Shown piece after piece: positions 1 to 10,400 of a stretch of 64,000 nucleotides of DNA. Origin of the DNA: Bacteroidia bacterium (GTDB lineage Bacteria > Bacteroidota > Bacteroidia > Flavobacteriales > Flavobacteriaceae); the NCBI GenBank assembly GCA_030431055.1, contig JAUIJA010000005.1, forward strand, positions 59,526 to 123,525, given 5' to 3'. The notes below the pieces were generated by a model. It saw only the letters and a list, made by a program, of their open reading frames with translations, did not search any database and was not told the origin of the DNA. Positions within the stretch are counted from its first letter, which is position 1. Each line of letters opens with the position of its first letter. The position numbers and the translations under genes were made by a program.

Positions 1-265
1 GCCATTTACAACCACCACAAGTTCCAAAATGCTCACAAACTGGTTCGGTACGATGTTCTGAATAGGAATGAAAGTTTATTGCTCTTCCTTCATAATAGGC
101 TTTTCGTTTTCTAGTTGTTTGAACATCAATAACATCTCCAGGAACAACATTTGGTAAAAATACCACTTTCCCATCTGGAGCTTTTGCTACCGAAACACCT
201 TTTGCTCCAGCATCTATAACTTCTATATTTTCAAAAACTTTACGTTCGTGTCTTTTTCTTCCCAT
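1..265 (-). CDS. rlmD: 23S rRNA (uracil-5-)-methyltransferase RlmD/RumA, N-terminal part
   Basis: Only the first 88 codons lie in the window; the gene continues past the left edge. The start MGRKRHERKVFENIEV leads into a basic TRAM-type RNA-binding beta-barrel (residues about 5-65). It is followed by the first cysteines of the 4Fe-4S cluster, C77, C83 and C86 in CEHFGTCGGC. This order (TRAM, cluster, then a SAM methyltransferase domain, not visible) is that of the RlmD/RumA family, which makes 5-methyluridine in 23S rRNA. RlmCD-type paralogues are hard to separate from the N-terminus alone. A TAnnTTTG box ends four bases before the ATG, so the transcript may have almost no leader. Confidence 0.85.
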   Translation of the reverse strand, partial: MGRKRHERKVFENIEVIDAGAKGVSVAKAPDGKVVFLPNVVPGDVIDVQTTRKRKAYYEGRAINFHSYSEHRTEPVCEHFGTCGGCKW

Positions 266-269
266 ACAG

Positions 270-277
270 CAAAAGTA
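270..277 (-). promoter_or_regulatory. -7 promoter box of rlmD
   Basis: TACTTTTG on the minus strand matches the Bacteroidota -7 consensus TAnnTTTG. Only four bases (CTGT) separate it from the rlmD ATG, which would put the transcription start at or next to the start codon. No clear -33 TTG box is seen at the usual distance. Confidence 0.5.
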
Positions 278-355
278 AGCTATAACAATAGATTAAATGT
301 AAAAAAAGATAAAATTTTATTAGTATTAGAGCTTTTAAACTCACACTTTAATTTG

Positions 356-363
356 TAATTTTG
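356..363 (+). promoter_or_regulatory. -7 promoter box of rocD
   Basis: TAATTTTG matches TAnnTTTG. Transcription would start near base 370, leaving a leader of about 60 nt before the chosen rocD start at 434. A possible upstream ATG at 374 would have a leader of only a few bases. Confidence 0.5.
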
Positions 364-433
364 CTCTTAATGGATGATTTCTCTCCAATTTGAAGAAGGA
401 ATTGTGTTTTCATTAATTAAATCGAAAGAGAAA

Positions 434-1714
434 ATGGCAGTTTTAGAAAAATTAAATTCGGCAAACGCTATTGCTTTGGAAGATAAGTATGGTGCGCATA
501 ATTATCATCCATTACCAGTTGTATTAAGTAAAGGAGAAGGTGTTTACGTTTGGGATGTAGAAGGAAAGAAATATTATGATTTCTTATCGGCTTATTCTGC
601 GGTAAATCAAGGACATTGTCACCCAAGAATTGTTGGAGCAATGGCTGATCAAGCGCAAACACTTACATTAACATCGAGAGCTTTTTATAACGATAAATTA
701 GGGGTTTACGAGAAATATATTACAGATTACTTTGGTTTTGATAAAGTATTACCAATGAATACTGGAGCTGAAGCTGTTGAGACGGCTTTAAAAATCTGTA
801 GAAAATGGGCTTATGAGAAAAAAGGAATCAATGAAAATGAAGCACAGATAATCGTTTGTGAAAATAACTTCCACGGAAGAACAACTACGATTATTTCATT
901 TTCAAATGATGAAAATGCTCGTAAAAACTTCGGACCATATACTGAAGGATTTATTAAAATCGCTTATGATGATATTGATGCTTTAGAAAAAGCAATTACT
1001 TCATCACCTAATATCGCTGGATTTTTAGTAGAACCTATTCAAGGTGAAGCTGGAGTTTATGTGCCAAGTGAAGGATATTTAGCAAAAGCAAAAGCATTGT
1101 GTGAAAAGCATAATGTATTGTTTATTGCTGATGAAGTTCAAACAGGAATTGCTAGAACTGGTTCTTTGTTAGCAGTTTGTGGTAATTGTACTTGTGAAAA
1201 TAAATGTGAAAAGCAAGCTACTTACGTTCAGCCTGATATTTTAATTTTAGGTAAAGCACTCTCTGGTGGTGCATATCCTGTTTCAGCAGTTTTAGCAAAT
1301 GATGCTATAATGGGAGTTATTAAACCAGGTCAGCACGGTTCTACTTTTGGTGGAAATCCAGTAGCGGCTGCAGTTGCGATTGCAGCTTTAGAAGTTGTTA
1401 AAGACGAAAAATTAGCTGAAAATGCAGAGCGTTTAGGACAAGTTTTCAGAAGTGAAATGAATAAATATATTGCTACAAGTAACATTTGTACGTTAGTTCG
1501 TGGAAAAGGATTGTTAAATGCAATTGTAATTAATGATACTGAAGAAAGCGAAACGGCTTGGAATATTTGTATGAAATTACGAGATAATGGTTTGTTAGCA
1601 AAACCTACTCACGGAAATATAATTCGTTTTGCACCGCCATTAGTAATGAATGAAGAACAATTAATGGATTGTGTTTCTATAATTACAAAAACGCTTCAAG
1701 AATTTGAAAAATAG
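434..1714 (+). CDS. rocD: ornithine--oxo-acid aminotransferase
   Basis: PLP-dependent class III aminotransferase that converts ornithine plus 2-oxoglutarate to glutamate semialdehyde plus glutamate (arginine/ornithine breakdown or proline supply). Visible motifs: [13 protein letters not shown] (cofactor phosphate region), IADEVQTG with the PLP-contacting Asp, LGKALSGG with the Schiff-base Lys (K274) and STFGGNP. The start at MAVLEKLN was chosen because family N-termini begin there; a further 20 in-frame codons upstream (from 374) lack similarity to the family as I know it. Residues about 249-262 form an insertion with four cysteines (C249, C252, C254, C258) between the PLP Asp and the Lys. 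A strong bidirectional terminator follows. Confidence 0.93.
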   Translation: MAVLEKLNSANAIALEDKYGAHNYHPLPVVLSKGEGVYVWDVEGKKYYDFLSAYSAVNQGHCHPRIVGAMADQAQTLTLTSRAFYNDKLGVYEKYITDYFGFDKVLPMNTGAEAVETALKICRKWAYEKKGINENEAQIIVCENNFHGRTTTIISFSNDENARKNFGPYTEGFIKIAYDDIDALEKAITSSPNIAGFLVEPIQGEAGVYVPSEGYLAKAKALCEKHNVLFIADEVQTGIARTGSLLAVCGNCTCENKCEKQATYVQPDILILGKALSGGAYPVSAVLANDAIMGVIKPGQHGSTFGGNPVAAAVAIAALEVVKDEKLAENAERLGQVFRSEMNKYIATSNICTLVRGKGLLNAIVINDTEESETAWNICMKLRDNGLLAKPTHGNIIRFAPPLVMNEEQLMDCVSIITKTLQEFEK

Positions 1715-1720
1715 AAATAA

Positions 1721-1747
1721 AAAAATCCCGAGAAATCGGGATTTTTT
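1721..1747. terminator. bidirectional terminator between rocD and the acyl-CoA-binding protein gene
   Basis: Arms AAAAATCCCGA and TCGGGATTTTT flank a GAAA tetraloop, with T-runs on both strands. It sits between convergent genes and would stop transcription from both. Confidence 0.9.
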
Positions 1748-2049
1748 TATGGTTTAATATTGCGTTCTTTCATCAATTGATTGATTATATCAATATATTT
1801 TTGTTTAGCTTCATCAACAGTTAGGTTTTTTACTTGCATTAATGCGTTCAATTTAAAAGCGTTTCTTAAATCTTCGCCAGTATCATTTTGTTCAAATGAA
1901 TTAAAAAACGGATTTATTCTACCTGATGTTGCATGCTTATATAAACCATAAAGAACTAATTGCACGTTTTGTGGAACCGATTCTTTCGGAACTAGATTTG
2001 CATTTTCAAAAGCTTCATCAAATAAAGTATCTAAATCTTTTGTACTCAT
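1747..2049 (-). CDS. acyl-CoA-binding protein (ACBP family)
   Basis: Small soluble four-helix protein of 100 residues that binds long-chain acyl-CoA esters. The family signature is the LYGLYKHATSG segment (residues about 34-44, compare LYGLYKQAT in eukaryotic ACBPs), followed by an AFKLNAL helix and EAKQKYIDIINQL near the C-terminus. It is the last gene of a LUD-cdsA-psd-ACBP operon: its ATG shares one base with the psd stop (TAATG). The phospholipid-synthesis neighbours fit a role in supplying or buffering acyl-CoA for membrane lipid synthesis, which is inferred. Confidence 0.85.
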   Translation of the reverse strand: MSTKDLDTLFDEAFENANLVPKESVPQNVQLVLYGLYKHATSGRINPFFNSFEQNDTGEDLRNAFKLNALMQVKNLTVDEAKQKYIDIINQLMKERNIKP

Positions 2050-2696
2050 TATTTTTTACAAATAACAGTTTGCGCTCCAATAGCTTTCTGACCTAATTTT
2101 ATATTTAATTCAGTACCTAAAGGTAAGTAAATATCTACTCTCGAACCAAATTTTATAAATCCAGCATCTTTTCCTTGAATTACACGTACGCCTTCTTCAG
2201 CATAATTTACAATTCTTCGTGCTAGAGCGCCAGCAACTTGTCGGTATAAAATTTCGCCATAAATTCTATTGTTAATTACAATAGTTGTACGTTCATTTTC
2301 AGTACTAGATTTTGGTTCCCAAGCGGCTAAAAATTTACCTGGATGATATTTACTGTATTTGACAACTCCGTTTACAGGATATCGTGTAACGTGAACATTT
2401 ATAGGCGACATAAAAATGGAAACCATTAGACGCTTTTCGTTGAAGTATTCAGGCTCAAAAACTTCTTCAATAACTACAACTTTTCCATCGACAGGAGCTA
2501 AAATATGATTATCACTATTATCGACTTCTCTTTTTGGATTTCTAAAAAATTGAAGCACTAAAACTAAAAGTAAAACAGCTAAAATAATAACGGAAATTTT
2601 TAACCATTGAATAGTGATGAAATCACTTGCGAATAGAATTGCAACTGAAACAATCAGTGCAATTAAAATTGATTTTCCTCCTTCTTTGTGAAACAT
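2049..2696 (-). CDS. psd: phosphatidylserine decarboxylase, short archaeal-type
   Basis: Converts phosphatidylserine to phosphatidylethanolamine using a pyruvoyl group made by self-cleavage. Two hydrophobic N-terminal segments (residues about 10-27 and 32-50) anchor it in the membrane. Conserved pieces are LAPVDGKVV, NVHVTRYPVNGVV with the active-site His, and a C-terminal FGSR where the Gly-Ser bond is the expected processing site (LGST in the longer E. coli-type enzyme). At 215 residues it is the short form found in archaea and Bacteroidota. It starts two bases after the cdsA stop and overlaps the next gene by one base, so translation is probably coupled. Confidence 0.93.
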   Translation of the reverse strand: MFHKEGGKSILIALIVSVAILFASDFITIQWLKISVIILAVLLLVLVLQFFRNPKREVDNSDNHILAPVDGKVVVIEEVFEPEYFNEKRLMVSIFMSPINVHVTRYPVNGVVKYSKYHPGKFLAAWEPKSSTENERTTIVINNRIYGEILYRQVAGALARRIVNYAEEGVRVIQGKDAGFIKFGSRVDIYLPLGTELNIKLGQKAIGAQTVICKK

Positions 2697-2698
2697 AT

Positions 2699-3508
2699 TT
2701 ATAATTGTAAGTAATGTAAAATTAGGTAAAATAAATTTATAAACGGTATAACAAATATAATACTATCTAATCTGTCTAGAACTCCGCCGTGTCCAGGCAT
2801 AATGTTACCACTATCTTTTATGCCAGCAACACGTTTAAATTTCGATTCTATTAAATCGCCTAATGTGCTAAAAATGCTAACAATAACCGCAATTATAACC
2901 CAAAAGTAAATGAATTTTGCATGGATGTAATATTCTGCTAAAATTATTCCACTTATTACTGAAAACACTAAACCGCCTATAAAACCTTCAATTGTTTTCT
3001 TAGGGGAAATAATTGGAAACAATTTTCTCTTTCCAAAATTTTTACCAACCAAATACGCAAAAGTATCATTTGTCCAGATAAGAATAAACAAGCTGATTAA
3101 TATTTTTGGGTTGTAACCGTTTATTCCCATTGGTACATAGTTGATTAGTATAAAGCTACATAATAAATAGCCTAGCCAAATGAAATAACGTGTAATAGTG
3201 TGAAATTCTGATTTTTTATGATTGAATAAGTAAAACAGTAGTTTTATAGCAATACCAACACTAAATAGAACGATAATTGTTCGTGTAGTAAACCATTGTT
3301 CTTTATTCCATAGAAAATAATAAGCGACTAATGAAGCAACAAAGCAAACCCAAAAGTTGATTTTTAAAATTTTAGCAAATTCATAAACGGCAATTGCTAA
3401 AAACAACCCAAAAAGCAAAGCTAGACTCTCTCTTGAATATAAAATGCAGGTTAGTAACAAGATGATATAAACTGCACCCGAAATAGCTCTTTTTAAGGTT
3501 TCGTTCAT
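2699..3508 (-). CDS. cdsA: phosphatidate cytidylyltransferase (CDP-diacylglycerol synthase)
   Basis: Integral membrane enzyme making CDP-diacylglycerol from phosphatidate and CTP, the step before phosphatidylserine synthesis. The C-terminal signature is clear: GDLIESKFKRVAGIKDSG, then PGHGGVLDRLDS with the two catalytic Asp residues. About seven or eight transmembrane helices are visible. I chose the start MNETLKRAISG, which follows the upstream LUD stop by one base; another in-frame ATG five codons earlier lies inside the LUD gene. It is the second gene of the LUD-cdsA-psd-ACBP operon. Confidence 0.93.
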   Translation of the reverse strand: MNETLKRAISGAVYIILLLTCILYSRESLALLFGLFLAIAVYEFAKILKINFWVCFVASLVAYYFLWNKEQWFTTRTIIVLFSVGIAIKLLFYLFNHKKSEFHTITRYFIWLGYLLCSFILINYVPMGINGYNPKILISLFILIWTNDTFAYLVGKNFGKRKLFPIISPKKTIEGFIGGLVFSVISGIILAEYYIHAKFIYFWVIIAVIVSIFSTLGDLIESKFKRVAGIKDSGNIMPGHGGVLDRLDSIIFVIPFINLFYLILHYLQL

Positions 3509-3509
3509 T

Positions 3510-4115
3510 TTATAGATCTTCAAGTAAAAGTAAATAAAGGTTTTTGTGACAACTTCCGTAATGTAAAAAATCTTCTTCTTTTACTTTTTCAAAATATTTA
3601 ATTGTAGTAATATTGGTTGGGTATCCTTTTTCGTATTTATTTTTTATTACGCTCATCCCGTCATCTTTTGTTGCCATCAGTTGACTGGTAGTAGCAAAAA
3701 CAACCATATTAGTAGGAAGTTCATGTGGCTTTAAATGACTAATTTGTTTAGACGAAAACATAATTGAACCTTCATCAGCTATTAAATTTTCACAAGATGC
3801 TAAAATAAAATTTGGTGATTTTGTTTCTTTGTGGGTAATTTTGTTTTCATCAAGAAGATAAAATAATCGTGAGTCAAAACACAAAGCTTCTTTTTCAAAC
3901 CAATCGTTTTCTTCTAAAATGTTGATGAAATTATCTGAAATTTCTTCTAAATTTTCACAATAGATGAATTTGCCTCCATTTTTTTTAAAATTAAGCATAA
4001 ACATTTCATCTATAGGAAGTTTTACTTCTGGCGTATAAGGGTTTTTCTCTTCTTTTTCTTTATCGCTTTTTGAAGTGTCTTTTGAGCTCCCGAAAATTTT
4101 TCTTAAAAGGCTCAT
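3510..4115 (-). CDS. LUD (LutC/YkgG-like) domain protein
   Basis: 201 residues with a charged, Lys/Glu/Ser-rich N-terminus (residues 8-25) and a LUD-type fold after it: FILASCENLIADEGSIMFSS, a short run of conserved blocks, then TKDDGMSVIKNKYEKG. LutC proteins belong to lactate-oxidation complexes, but no lutA or lutB is near, and the gene instead heads a phospholipid operon. Its actual function is therefore unknown. A -7 box lies 36 bases upstream, directly after the ftsH terminator. Confidence 0.7.
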   Translation of the reverse strand: MSLLRKIFGSSKDTSKSDKEKEEKNPYTPEVKLPIDEMFMLNFKKNGGKFIYCENLEEISDNFINILEENDWFEKEALCFDSRLFYLLDENKITHKETKSPNFILASCENLIADEGSIMFSSKQISHLKPHELPTNMVVFATTSQLMATKDDGMSVIKNKYEKGYPTNITTIKYFEKVKEEDFLHYGSCHKNLYLLLLEDL

Positions 4116-4151
4116 TAATAATTCAAGGTTTTTTCATTCACTAGTAAAGCC

Positions 4152-4159
4152 CAAAGATA
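4152..4159 (-). promoter_or_regulatory. -7 promoter box of the LUD-cdsA-psd-ACBP operon
   Basis: TATCTTTG on the minus strand matches TAnnTTTG. It abuts the terminator hairpin that follows ftsH, so the two operons are separated by a compact terminator-promoter junction. Confidence 0.5.
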
Positions 4160-4160
4160 A

Positions 4161-4200
4161 AAAAATCTTAGTGCAATTAATAAAATGCACTAAGATTTTT
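4161..4200 (-). terminator. terminator after ftsH
   Basis: Perfect 15-bp arms AAAAATCTTAGTGCA and TGCACTAAGATTTTT enclose a 10-nt loop and are followed by T-rich sequence on the minus strand. It ends the rsfS-ftsH transcript. Confidence 0.85.
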
Positions 4201-4223
4201 AAAAATAGTTTTGTAATACTTTT

Positions 4224-6191
4224 TTAGTTATTCTCTATGTCAGAATTTATTTCGGTCTCATTTCCTTCTTCTGTAGCGACTTCTTTGTTTTTTTCAAAAG
4301 GACGTTTTCCAAAAATGTTTTCTAAATCATCTTTAAAAATAACTTCTTTTTCAATTAAAATATCCGCTAACTCAACTAATTTCTCTTTATTCTGAATTAA
4401 AATTTCAATTGCCCTATCGTATTGTTTTTCGATTAAAGCTGAAATTTCTTTATCGATTACTTGTGCAGTTTCTTCAGAATATGGTTTTGAGAAATTATAT
4501 TCGCTTTGTCCAGATGAATCATAATATGTTACATTTCCTAGTTTATCATTTAAACCATAAACTGTAACCATAGCACGAGCTTGTTTGGTAACTTTTTCTA
4601 AATCACTTAAAGCACCTGTTGAAATTTTATCAAAGATTACTTTTTCAGCGGCACGACCGCCCATAGTAGCACACATTTCGTCTAACATTTGCTCTGGGCG
4701 AACAATTAAGCGTTCTTCTGGTAAATACCAAGCAGCACCTAAGCTTTGTCCGCGAGGAACAATCGTAACTTTTACAAGTGGAGCTGCGTGCTCTAACATC
4801 CAGCTTACCGTTGCGTGACCAGCTTCGTGAATAGCAATTGCTCGTTTTTCGTCTGGAGTAATAATTTTATTTTTCTTTTCTAATCCGCCAATGATTCTAT
4901 CAACAGCGTCTAAGAAATCTTGCTTTTCAACAGCTTTTTTATTTTTACGAGCAGCAATTAACGCCGCTTCGTTACAAACATTTGCAATATCTGCTCCAGA
5001 AAAACCTGGTGTTTGTTTTGCTAAGAAGTCAACATCTAATTCTTCTGCTTTCTTGATTGGTTTTAAATGAACTTCGAAAATTTCTTTACGTTCTCTAATG
5101 TCTGGTAAGTCAACATAAATTTGTCTGTCAAAACGACCCGGACGTAATAAAGCTTTATCTAAAACATCAGCTCTGTTTGTTGCAGCTAATACTATTACAT
5201 TAGTATTTCCACCAAAACCGTCCATTTCAGTTAATAACTGATTTAATGTGTTTTCTCTTTCGTCATTAGCACCTGTCATATTATTTTTCCCACGAGCACG
5301 ACCAACAGCATCAATCTCGTCAATAAAAATAATTGAAGGCGATTTTTCTTTAGCTTGTTTGAATAAATCACGAACACGTGAAGCACCAACACCCACAAAC
5401 ATTTCAACAAAATCTGAACCTGATAAAGAGAAGAAAGGAACTTTTGCTTCTCCTGCAACTGCTTTTGCTAATAAAGTTTTTCCTGTTCCTGGAGGTCCAA
5501 CTAATAAAGCTCCTCTAGGAATTTTACCACCTAATGATGTATATCTTTCTGGATTTTTAAGAAATTCAACAATTTCTTCAACTTCTTCTTTTGCACCCTC
5601 AAGTCCAGCAACATTTTCAAATGTTACTTTCATATCTGTTTTTTCATCAAATAATTTAGCTTTCGATTTTCCAATGCTAAAAATTTGACCACCGCCACCT
5701 CCAGATCCGCCAGACATACGACGCATCATAAAAATCCATAAAGCTCCAATTAAAATGAATGGAAGAATGAATGATAAAATTTCTCCCCAAGGACTTTCTG
5801 GTTCTTTTTCATATTCGTCTAAAGTTCCGTTTTCTCTAGCTTCTTCAAGCGTTTTTTGAAACAATTCAGTATTACCAATTTCGGTGAAATAATGCGGTCC
5901 CTTAGTGTTTAATTTTCCAAAAACATCATTTTTAACTTTCTCATGAGTTTCGGTTTTTAAAGCGTCTTCTTTCAAGAAAATATTAGCTCTTGTATTTGAG
6001 AAAACAACTTTAGAAACTTGGTTAGAATCTAAATATTGATGAAATTTAGATAATGTAGCAGGTCTTGGATTACTAAAATCAAATCCATTGCCAAATAAGG
6101 AAATCCCTAAAAACATGACAATAAAAACCCCATAAATCATCCATGGGTTAAATTTAAAATTTGGGCTATTTTTCTTTTTATCTTTTGACAT
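4224..6191 (-). CDS. ftsH: ATP-dependent zinc metalloprotease FtsH
   Basis: Membrane-anchored AAA+ protease that degrades misfolded membrane proteins and short-lived regulators. Order of parts: transmembrane helix 1 (residues about 16-37), periplasmic domain, helix 2 (about 137-156), Gly-rich linker, AAA domain with Walker A GPPGTGKT (232-239), Walker [12 protein letters not shown], arginine-finger region [11 protein letters not shown], and the M41 peptidase domain with the zinc motif HEAGH (455-459). Length 655 matches the family, and the acidic Glu/Asn-rich tail is typical. It starts eight bases after rsfS and forms an operon with it. Confidence 0.97.
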   Translation of the reverse strand: MSKDKKKNSPNFKFNPWMIYGVFIVMFLGISLFGNGFDFSNPRPATLSKFHQYLDSNQVSKVVFSNTRANIFLKEDALKTETHEKVKNDVFGKLNTKGPHYFTEIGNTELFQKTLEEARENGTLDEYEKEPESPWGEILSFILPFILIGALWIFMMRRMSGGSGGGGGQIFSIGKSKAKLFDEKTDMKVTFENVAGLEGAKEEVEEIVEFLKNPERYTSLGGKIPRGALLVGPPGTGKTLLAKAVAGEAKVPFFSLSGSDFVEMFVGVGASRVRDLFKQAKEKSPSIIFIDEIDAVGRARGKNNMTGANDERENTLNQLLTEMDGFGGNTNVIVLAATNRADVLDKALLRPGRFDRQIYVDLPDIRERKEIFEVHLKPIKKAEELDVDFLAKQTPGFSGADIANVCNEAALIAARKNKKAVEKQDFLDAVDRIIGGLEKKNKIITPDEKRAIAIHEAGHATVSWMLEHAAPLVKVTIVPRGQSLGAAWYLPEERLIVRPEQMLDEMCATMGGRAAEKVIFDKISTGALSDLEKVTKQARAMVTVYGLNDKLGNVTYYDSSGQSEYNFSKPYSEETAQVIDKEISALIEKQYDRAIEILIQNKEKLVELADILIEKEVIFKDDLENIFGKRPFEKNKEVATEEGNETEINSDIENN

Positions 6192-6199
6192 TTCGTATC

Positions 6200-6571
6200 T
6201 TAATAGTTAGTTGGAATTGTAGTGATTTTTGCATCACCCCATAAACTTTCAATGTTGTAAAATTCGCGTACGTGTTTCTGGAAGATATGTACAACAATGT
6301 TTACATAATCCATTAAAACCCATTCGGCATTTTCTAAACCTTCAACATGCCAAGGCTTTTCTTGTAATTCTTTAGAAACAGCTCTTTGAATAGAATTTGA
6401 AATTGCGGCAACTTGAGTATTAGAGTTACCGTTGCAAACCACGAAATAATCGCAAACAGTATTTTCAATATCTCTTAAATCTAGAACATCAATATCTGCT
6501 CCTTTAACATCTTCAATTCCTTTTATGATGTTTGCTAATAAATCGTCTTTACTTGCTAAATTTTTTGTCAT
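6200..6571 (-). CDS. rsfS: ribosome silencing factor RsfS
   Basis: 123-residue RsfS/Iojap-family protein that binds uL14 and blocks joining of the 30S and 50S subunits when nutrients are short. Motifs: VLDLRDIENTVCDYFVVCNGNSNTQV split over the core strand/helix region, KPWHVEGLENAEWVLMDY and VVHIFQ. It is first in a two-gene operon with ftsH and is divergent from birA. A TAACTTTG box lies 20 bases upstream. Confidence 0.95.
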   Translation of the reverse strand: MTKNLASKDDLLANIIKGIEDVKGADIDVLDLRDIENTVCDYFVVCNGNSNTQVAAISNSIQRAVSKELQEKPWHVEGLENAEWVLMDYVNIVVHIFQKHVREFYNIESLWGDAKITTIPTNY

Positions 6572-6591
6572 TTAAAAGTTTTAAGTTTATG

Positions 6592-6599
6592 CAAAGTTA
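6592..6599 (-). promoter_or_regulatory. -7 promoter box of rsfS-ftsH
   Basis: TAACTTTG on the minus strand is a full match to TAnnTTTG and gives a leader of roughly 15 nt before the rsfS ATG. No good -33 TTG is present in the A-rich region upstream. Confidence 0.5.
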
Positions 6600-6655
6600 T
6601 CATTTTTTGTTTTTATTTTTGAACCTTAACATAAGATTAAAATTAATTTCTTTAG

Positions 6656-7387
6656 ATGAATATCATCAAACTCGATGCCATACCTTCTACAAACTCTTTT
6701 TTAAAAGAGATGTCAGCTATTCAATCGCTTGAAAATTTTACGGTTGTTGTTACTGAAAATCAGACAGAAGGAAAAGGTCAAAGAGGAAATGTTTGGAATT
6801 CAGAATCGGCTAAAAACCTTACTTTTAGTCTTTTAGTAAAGAATTTTTCAGTAACAAAATTCAATCCGCTTATTTTAAATATTTTAACTCCGGTTTCTGT
6901 TTTTCAAGTCTTAAACTCTTACGATTTGCGAAATTTAAAAATAAAATGGCCAAACGACATTTTGGCAGAGAATAAAAAAATTGGCGGAATTTTAGTTGAA
7001 AATATTTTTAAAAATCAAAATGAAATTGATGTAATCATCGGAATTGGCTTAAATGTAAATCAATCTAAATTTGAAAATCTACCCAATGCAAGTTCGCTCA
7101 ATTTATTATTAAACAAAAATTTTAATAAAGAAGAATTGTTACATCAAATTGTGTTAAAAATAGAAGAAAACTATAAAAAGTTAATAGAATCTGGAGAAGA
7201 TTATTTCTGGAGTTTTTACAACGAAAATCTTTTTAGAAAAAATGTTCCGTCTGTTTTTGAAAAAATCGATAAGTCTCGTTTTCAGGGAATTATACTAAAT
7301 ATTTCAAAAGATGGAAAATTAGTTGTTCAGTTGGAAGACGATTCATTTCAAAGCTTTGATTTAAAAGAAATTTCACTTTTGTATTAG
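6656..7387 (+). CDS. birA: biotin--[acetyl-CoA-carboxylase] ligase
   Basis: Attaches biotin to the carrier domain of acyl-CoA carboxylases through biotinyl-AMP. Conserved blocks: TNSFLKEM, EGKGQRGNVWNSE (biotinyl-AMP loop, GRGRRG-like), LKIKWPNDIL with the catalytic Lys, KKIGGILVEN, and VIIGIGLNVN. There is no N-terminal helix-turn-helix, so this is a single-function (class I) ligase without repressor activity. The C-terminal SH3-like domain is short. It is divergent from rsfS. Confidence 0.93.
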   Translation: MNIIKLDAIPSTNSFLKEMSAIQSLENFTVVVTENQTEGKGQRGNVWNSESAKNLTFSLLVKNFSVTKFNPLILNILTPVSVFQVLNSYDLRNLKIKWPNDILAENKKIGGILVENIFKNQNEIDVIIGIGLNVNQSKFENLPNASSLNLLLNKNFNKEELLHQIVLKIEENYKKLIESGEDYFWSFYNENLFRKNVPSVFEKIDKSRFQGIILNISKDGKLVVQLEDDSFQSFDLKEISLLY

Positions 7388-7447
7388 CTCGATTCTTAAA
7401 ACTTTATAAAGCAATGTTAAATAGATGTGAAAGTTTTTCTTTTTAAG

Positions 7448-7455
7448 TAACTTTG
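7448..7455 (+). promoter_or_regulatory. -7 promoter box of the cytochrome c assembly gene
   Basis: TAACTTTG matches TAnnTTTG and would give a leader of about 25 nt before the ATG at 7487. Confidence 0.5.
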
Positions 7456-7486
7456 CGAACGTTTAGAAAAACTTCAACCTAACGAA

Positions 7487-10400
7487 ATGAATAAAAAAAT
7501 ATTCTCCTTTTTGTTTTCCACAAGATTAATGGCTGTGTTATTTGTTCTTTTTGCAGTAGCAATGGCAGCTGGAACATTCATCGAAAGTAAATACAATACT
7601 GAAACTGCTCGAATTATCATATACAACGCTTGGTGGTTTGAGACAATTATGGTGTTTTTCGTAATTAATTTTATTGGAAATATTTCAAGATACCAATTGT
7701 ATAAAAAAGAAAAATGGCCAACATTGATGTTGCATTTAGCGTTTATTTTTATAATTGTTGGTGCTTTTATTACGCGTTATGTTAGTTATGAAGGAGTAAT
7801 GCCAATTCGCGAAGGTGAAGCTTCTAATATGATGTATTCTGATAAACCATATATTACAGCTTTTGTTGACGGTGAATACAAGGGTGAAATGAAGCGAAAA
7901 ACGTATGAAAAGTGGCAGTATTTTTCTCCTGTTACCGATAACGATTTTTCAATTAATGGTGAATTCAATTCGATTCCTTTTGAGATTGAATATGATAATT
8001 TCATTATGAACGCCAAAGAAACTTTGGTAGAAAATGAAAACGGAACTTTATACTTAAAAATGGTAGAATCTGGAGATGGTTCTCGCCATGAACATTATTT
8101 AAAATCAGGTGAAGTTGCAAATATTCATAATGTTTTATTTGCTTTTAATAAACAAACTCCTGGAGCAATAAATATTTCCACATTTGAAGATGCATATTTT
8201 ATTCAAACACCTTTTGAAGGAAACTTTATGCGAATGGCAGATCAAATGAAAGGTGAAGTTGTAAAAGATTCGCTCCAACCTTTAAATTTACGTTCGTTAT
8301 ATACAATGGCAGGAACACAATTTGTTTTTCCAGAACCTGCCGTAAAAGGAAATTTAGAACTTCAATCGAATAACGATTATAAAGATAAACAAACTGATGA
8401 TGCACTTACAGTAACTGTAAAAACGCAGGGGAAAGAAGAGAAAGTAACGCTTGTAGGTTCAAAAGGAAAGCAAGGAATTCCGCAAAGCGTAAAAGTTGGT
8501 GATTTAGAGTTTACTTTGTTTTTTGGGAGTAAAGTTTATGAATTACCATTTTCCATTAAACTAGAAGATTTTATAGCTGATAAATACCCTGGAACTGAAA
8601 AAAGTTATTCGGCTTTTAAATCGAAATTGGAAATTCAAGACAAAGAACAGAACAAGTTTTTCCGCGATAGTGTTTTTATGAATAACATTTTAGATTATCG
8701 TGGTTATCGTTTTTTTCAAGCTGGTTTCGATCCAGATGAAAAAGGAACACATTTATCTGTAAACCATGATTGGTGGGGAACAAATATTACGTATTTAGGT
8801 TATTTCTTTTTGTATTTAGGAATGATTTTAATTCTGTTTTTAAAAGGTTCTCGTTTTAGAGATTTAATCAAGAAAATAGATAAAATCGAAAGTAAAAAAG
8901 CAGCGTTAACAATTGCATTAATGTTATCGTCATTCGTTGGTTTTTCACAAGAGCATAACCACCAAGAAACTGAAGATGTAAAGATTTTAGAATTAATAAA
9001 TAAATATAAGGTTTCACAAGAACACGCCGATAATTTTGGAAAAATGGTCATTCAAGATCAAGGTGGAAGAATGAAACCTATTAATACATTTTCATCGGAA
9101 TTACTTCGTAAAGTTTCAAAAAGTGATACCTATGAAGGAATGGATTCTGATCAAGTGTTTTTATCGATGACACAATTTCCTCAATACTGGTATAATGTGC
9201 CAATTTTATATTTAAAAAGAGGAAATGATAGTATTCGTAAATTAATTGGAGTCGATGTTAAAGCAAAACACGTAAAACTAATCGATTTCTTTGATGAAAA
9301 AGGAAACTACAAATTAGCGCCTTATTTAGAAGATGCGTATAGTACAAATATGCCAAATCAGTTTCAAAAAGATTTTAAGGAAACAGATATGCGTGTGAAT
9401 TTGCTATACAGTGCATTAAGTGGTGAAATTTTAAAAGTTTATCCTATTCCTAATGATTCAAATAATAAATGGTTATCGTATTTAGAAATTAGTGAACCAA
9501 CAGGTACAGCTTTAGATACTGTTAAGAATTTAATGCCAATTTACTTGGATGCAATTACAAAATCAGCAGAAACTAAAAACTATAATTTTCCAGATTCTTT
9601 ATTAGTTGGATTGAAAAAATACCAATTGAAATTTGGAGGTAAAGTAATGCCTTCTGAAAAGAAAATTGAAGCTGAAATTTTATACAACAAATACGACATT
9701 TTTAAACGTTTATATTATTTATACATGTTGGCAGGAGTGTTAATGCTGATTTTCGCAATTGTCCAATTGTTCTCAAAAAGTAAAGCAGTAAAATTTACTG
9801 TTAATACTTTTTACGGAATTTTAATTTTCTTTTTTATTTTACATACTTTAGGTTTAATTGCGCGTTGGTATGTTTCAGGTCACGCACCTTGGAGCGATGC
9901 TTATGAAAGTATGATTTATGTGGCTTGGGCAACGATGCTTTTTGGAATTCTATTTGGAAAAAAATCGAAATTAGCTGTTGCTGCAACATCATTTGTAACA
10001 GCAATGATTTTAATGATTGCGCATTGGAACTGGATGGATCCTGCAATTGCAAATCTTCAACCCGTTTTAAATTCTTATTGGTTAATGATTCACGTTGCAA
10101 TTATTGTAGCGAGTTATGGTCCGTTTACTTTAGGAATGATTTTAGGTGTAGTAACCTTATTTTTAATGTTATTAACTAATGAATCAAATAAAAAGCGATT
10201 AAAATTAGCAATTGACGAATTAAGTTATATTAACGAAATGGCATTAACTATTGGTTTGGTAATGCTTACTATTGGTAACTTCTTAGGCGGACAATGGGCA
10301 AATGAGAGTTGGGGACGATACTGGGGTTGGGATCCAAAAGAAACTTGGGCTTTAATTAGTATTATGGTGTACGCTTTTGTTATTCACGCTCGTTTAGTTC

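Noticed and set aside
374..433. ATG 20 codons upstream of the chosen rocD start
   Set aside because: The extra residues have no family similarity and the -7 box would leave almost no leader; MAVLEKLN fits the family N-terminus.
5248..5688. Plus-strand frame of 146 codons opposite ftsH
   Set aside because: Antisense shadow of the conserved AAA domain; no promoter or protein-like features.
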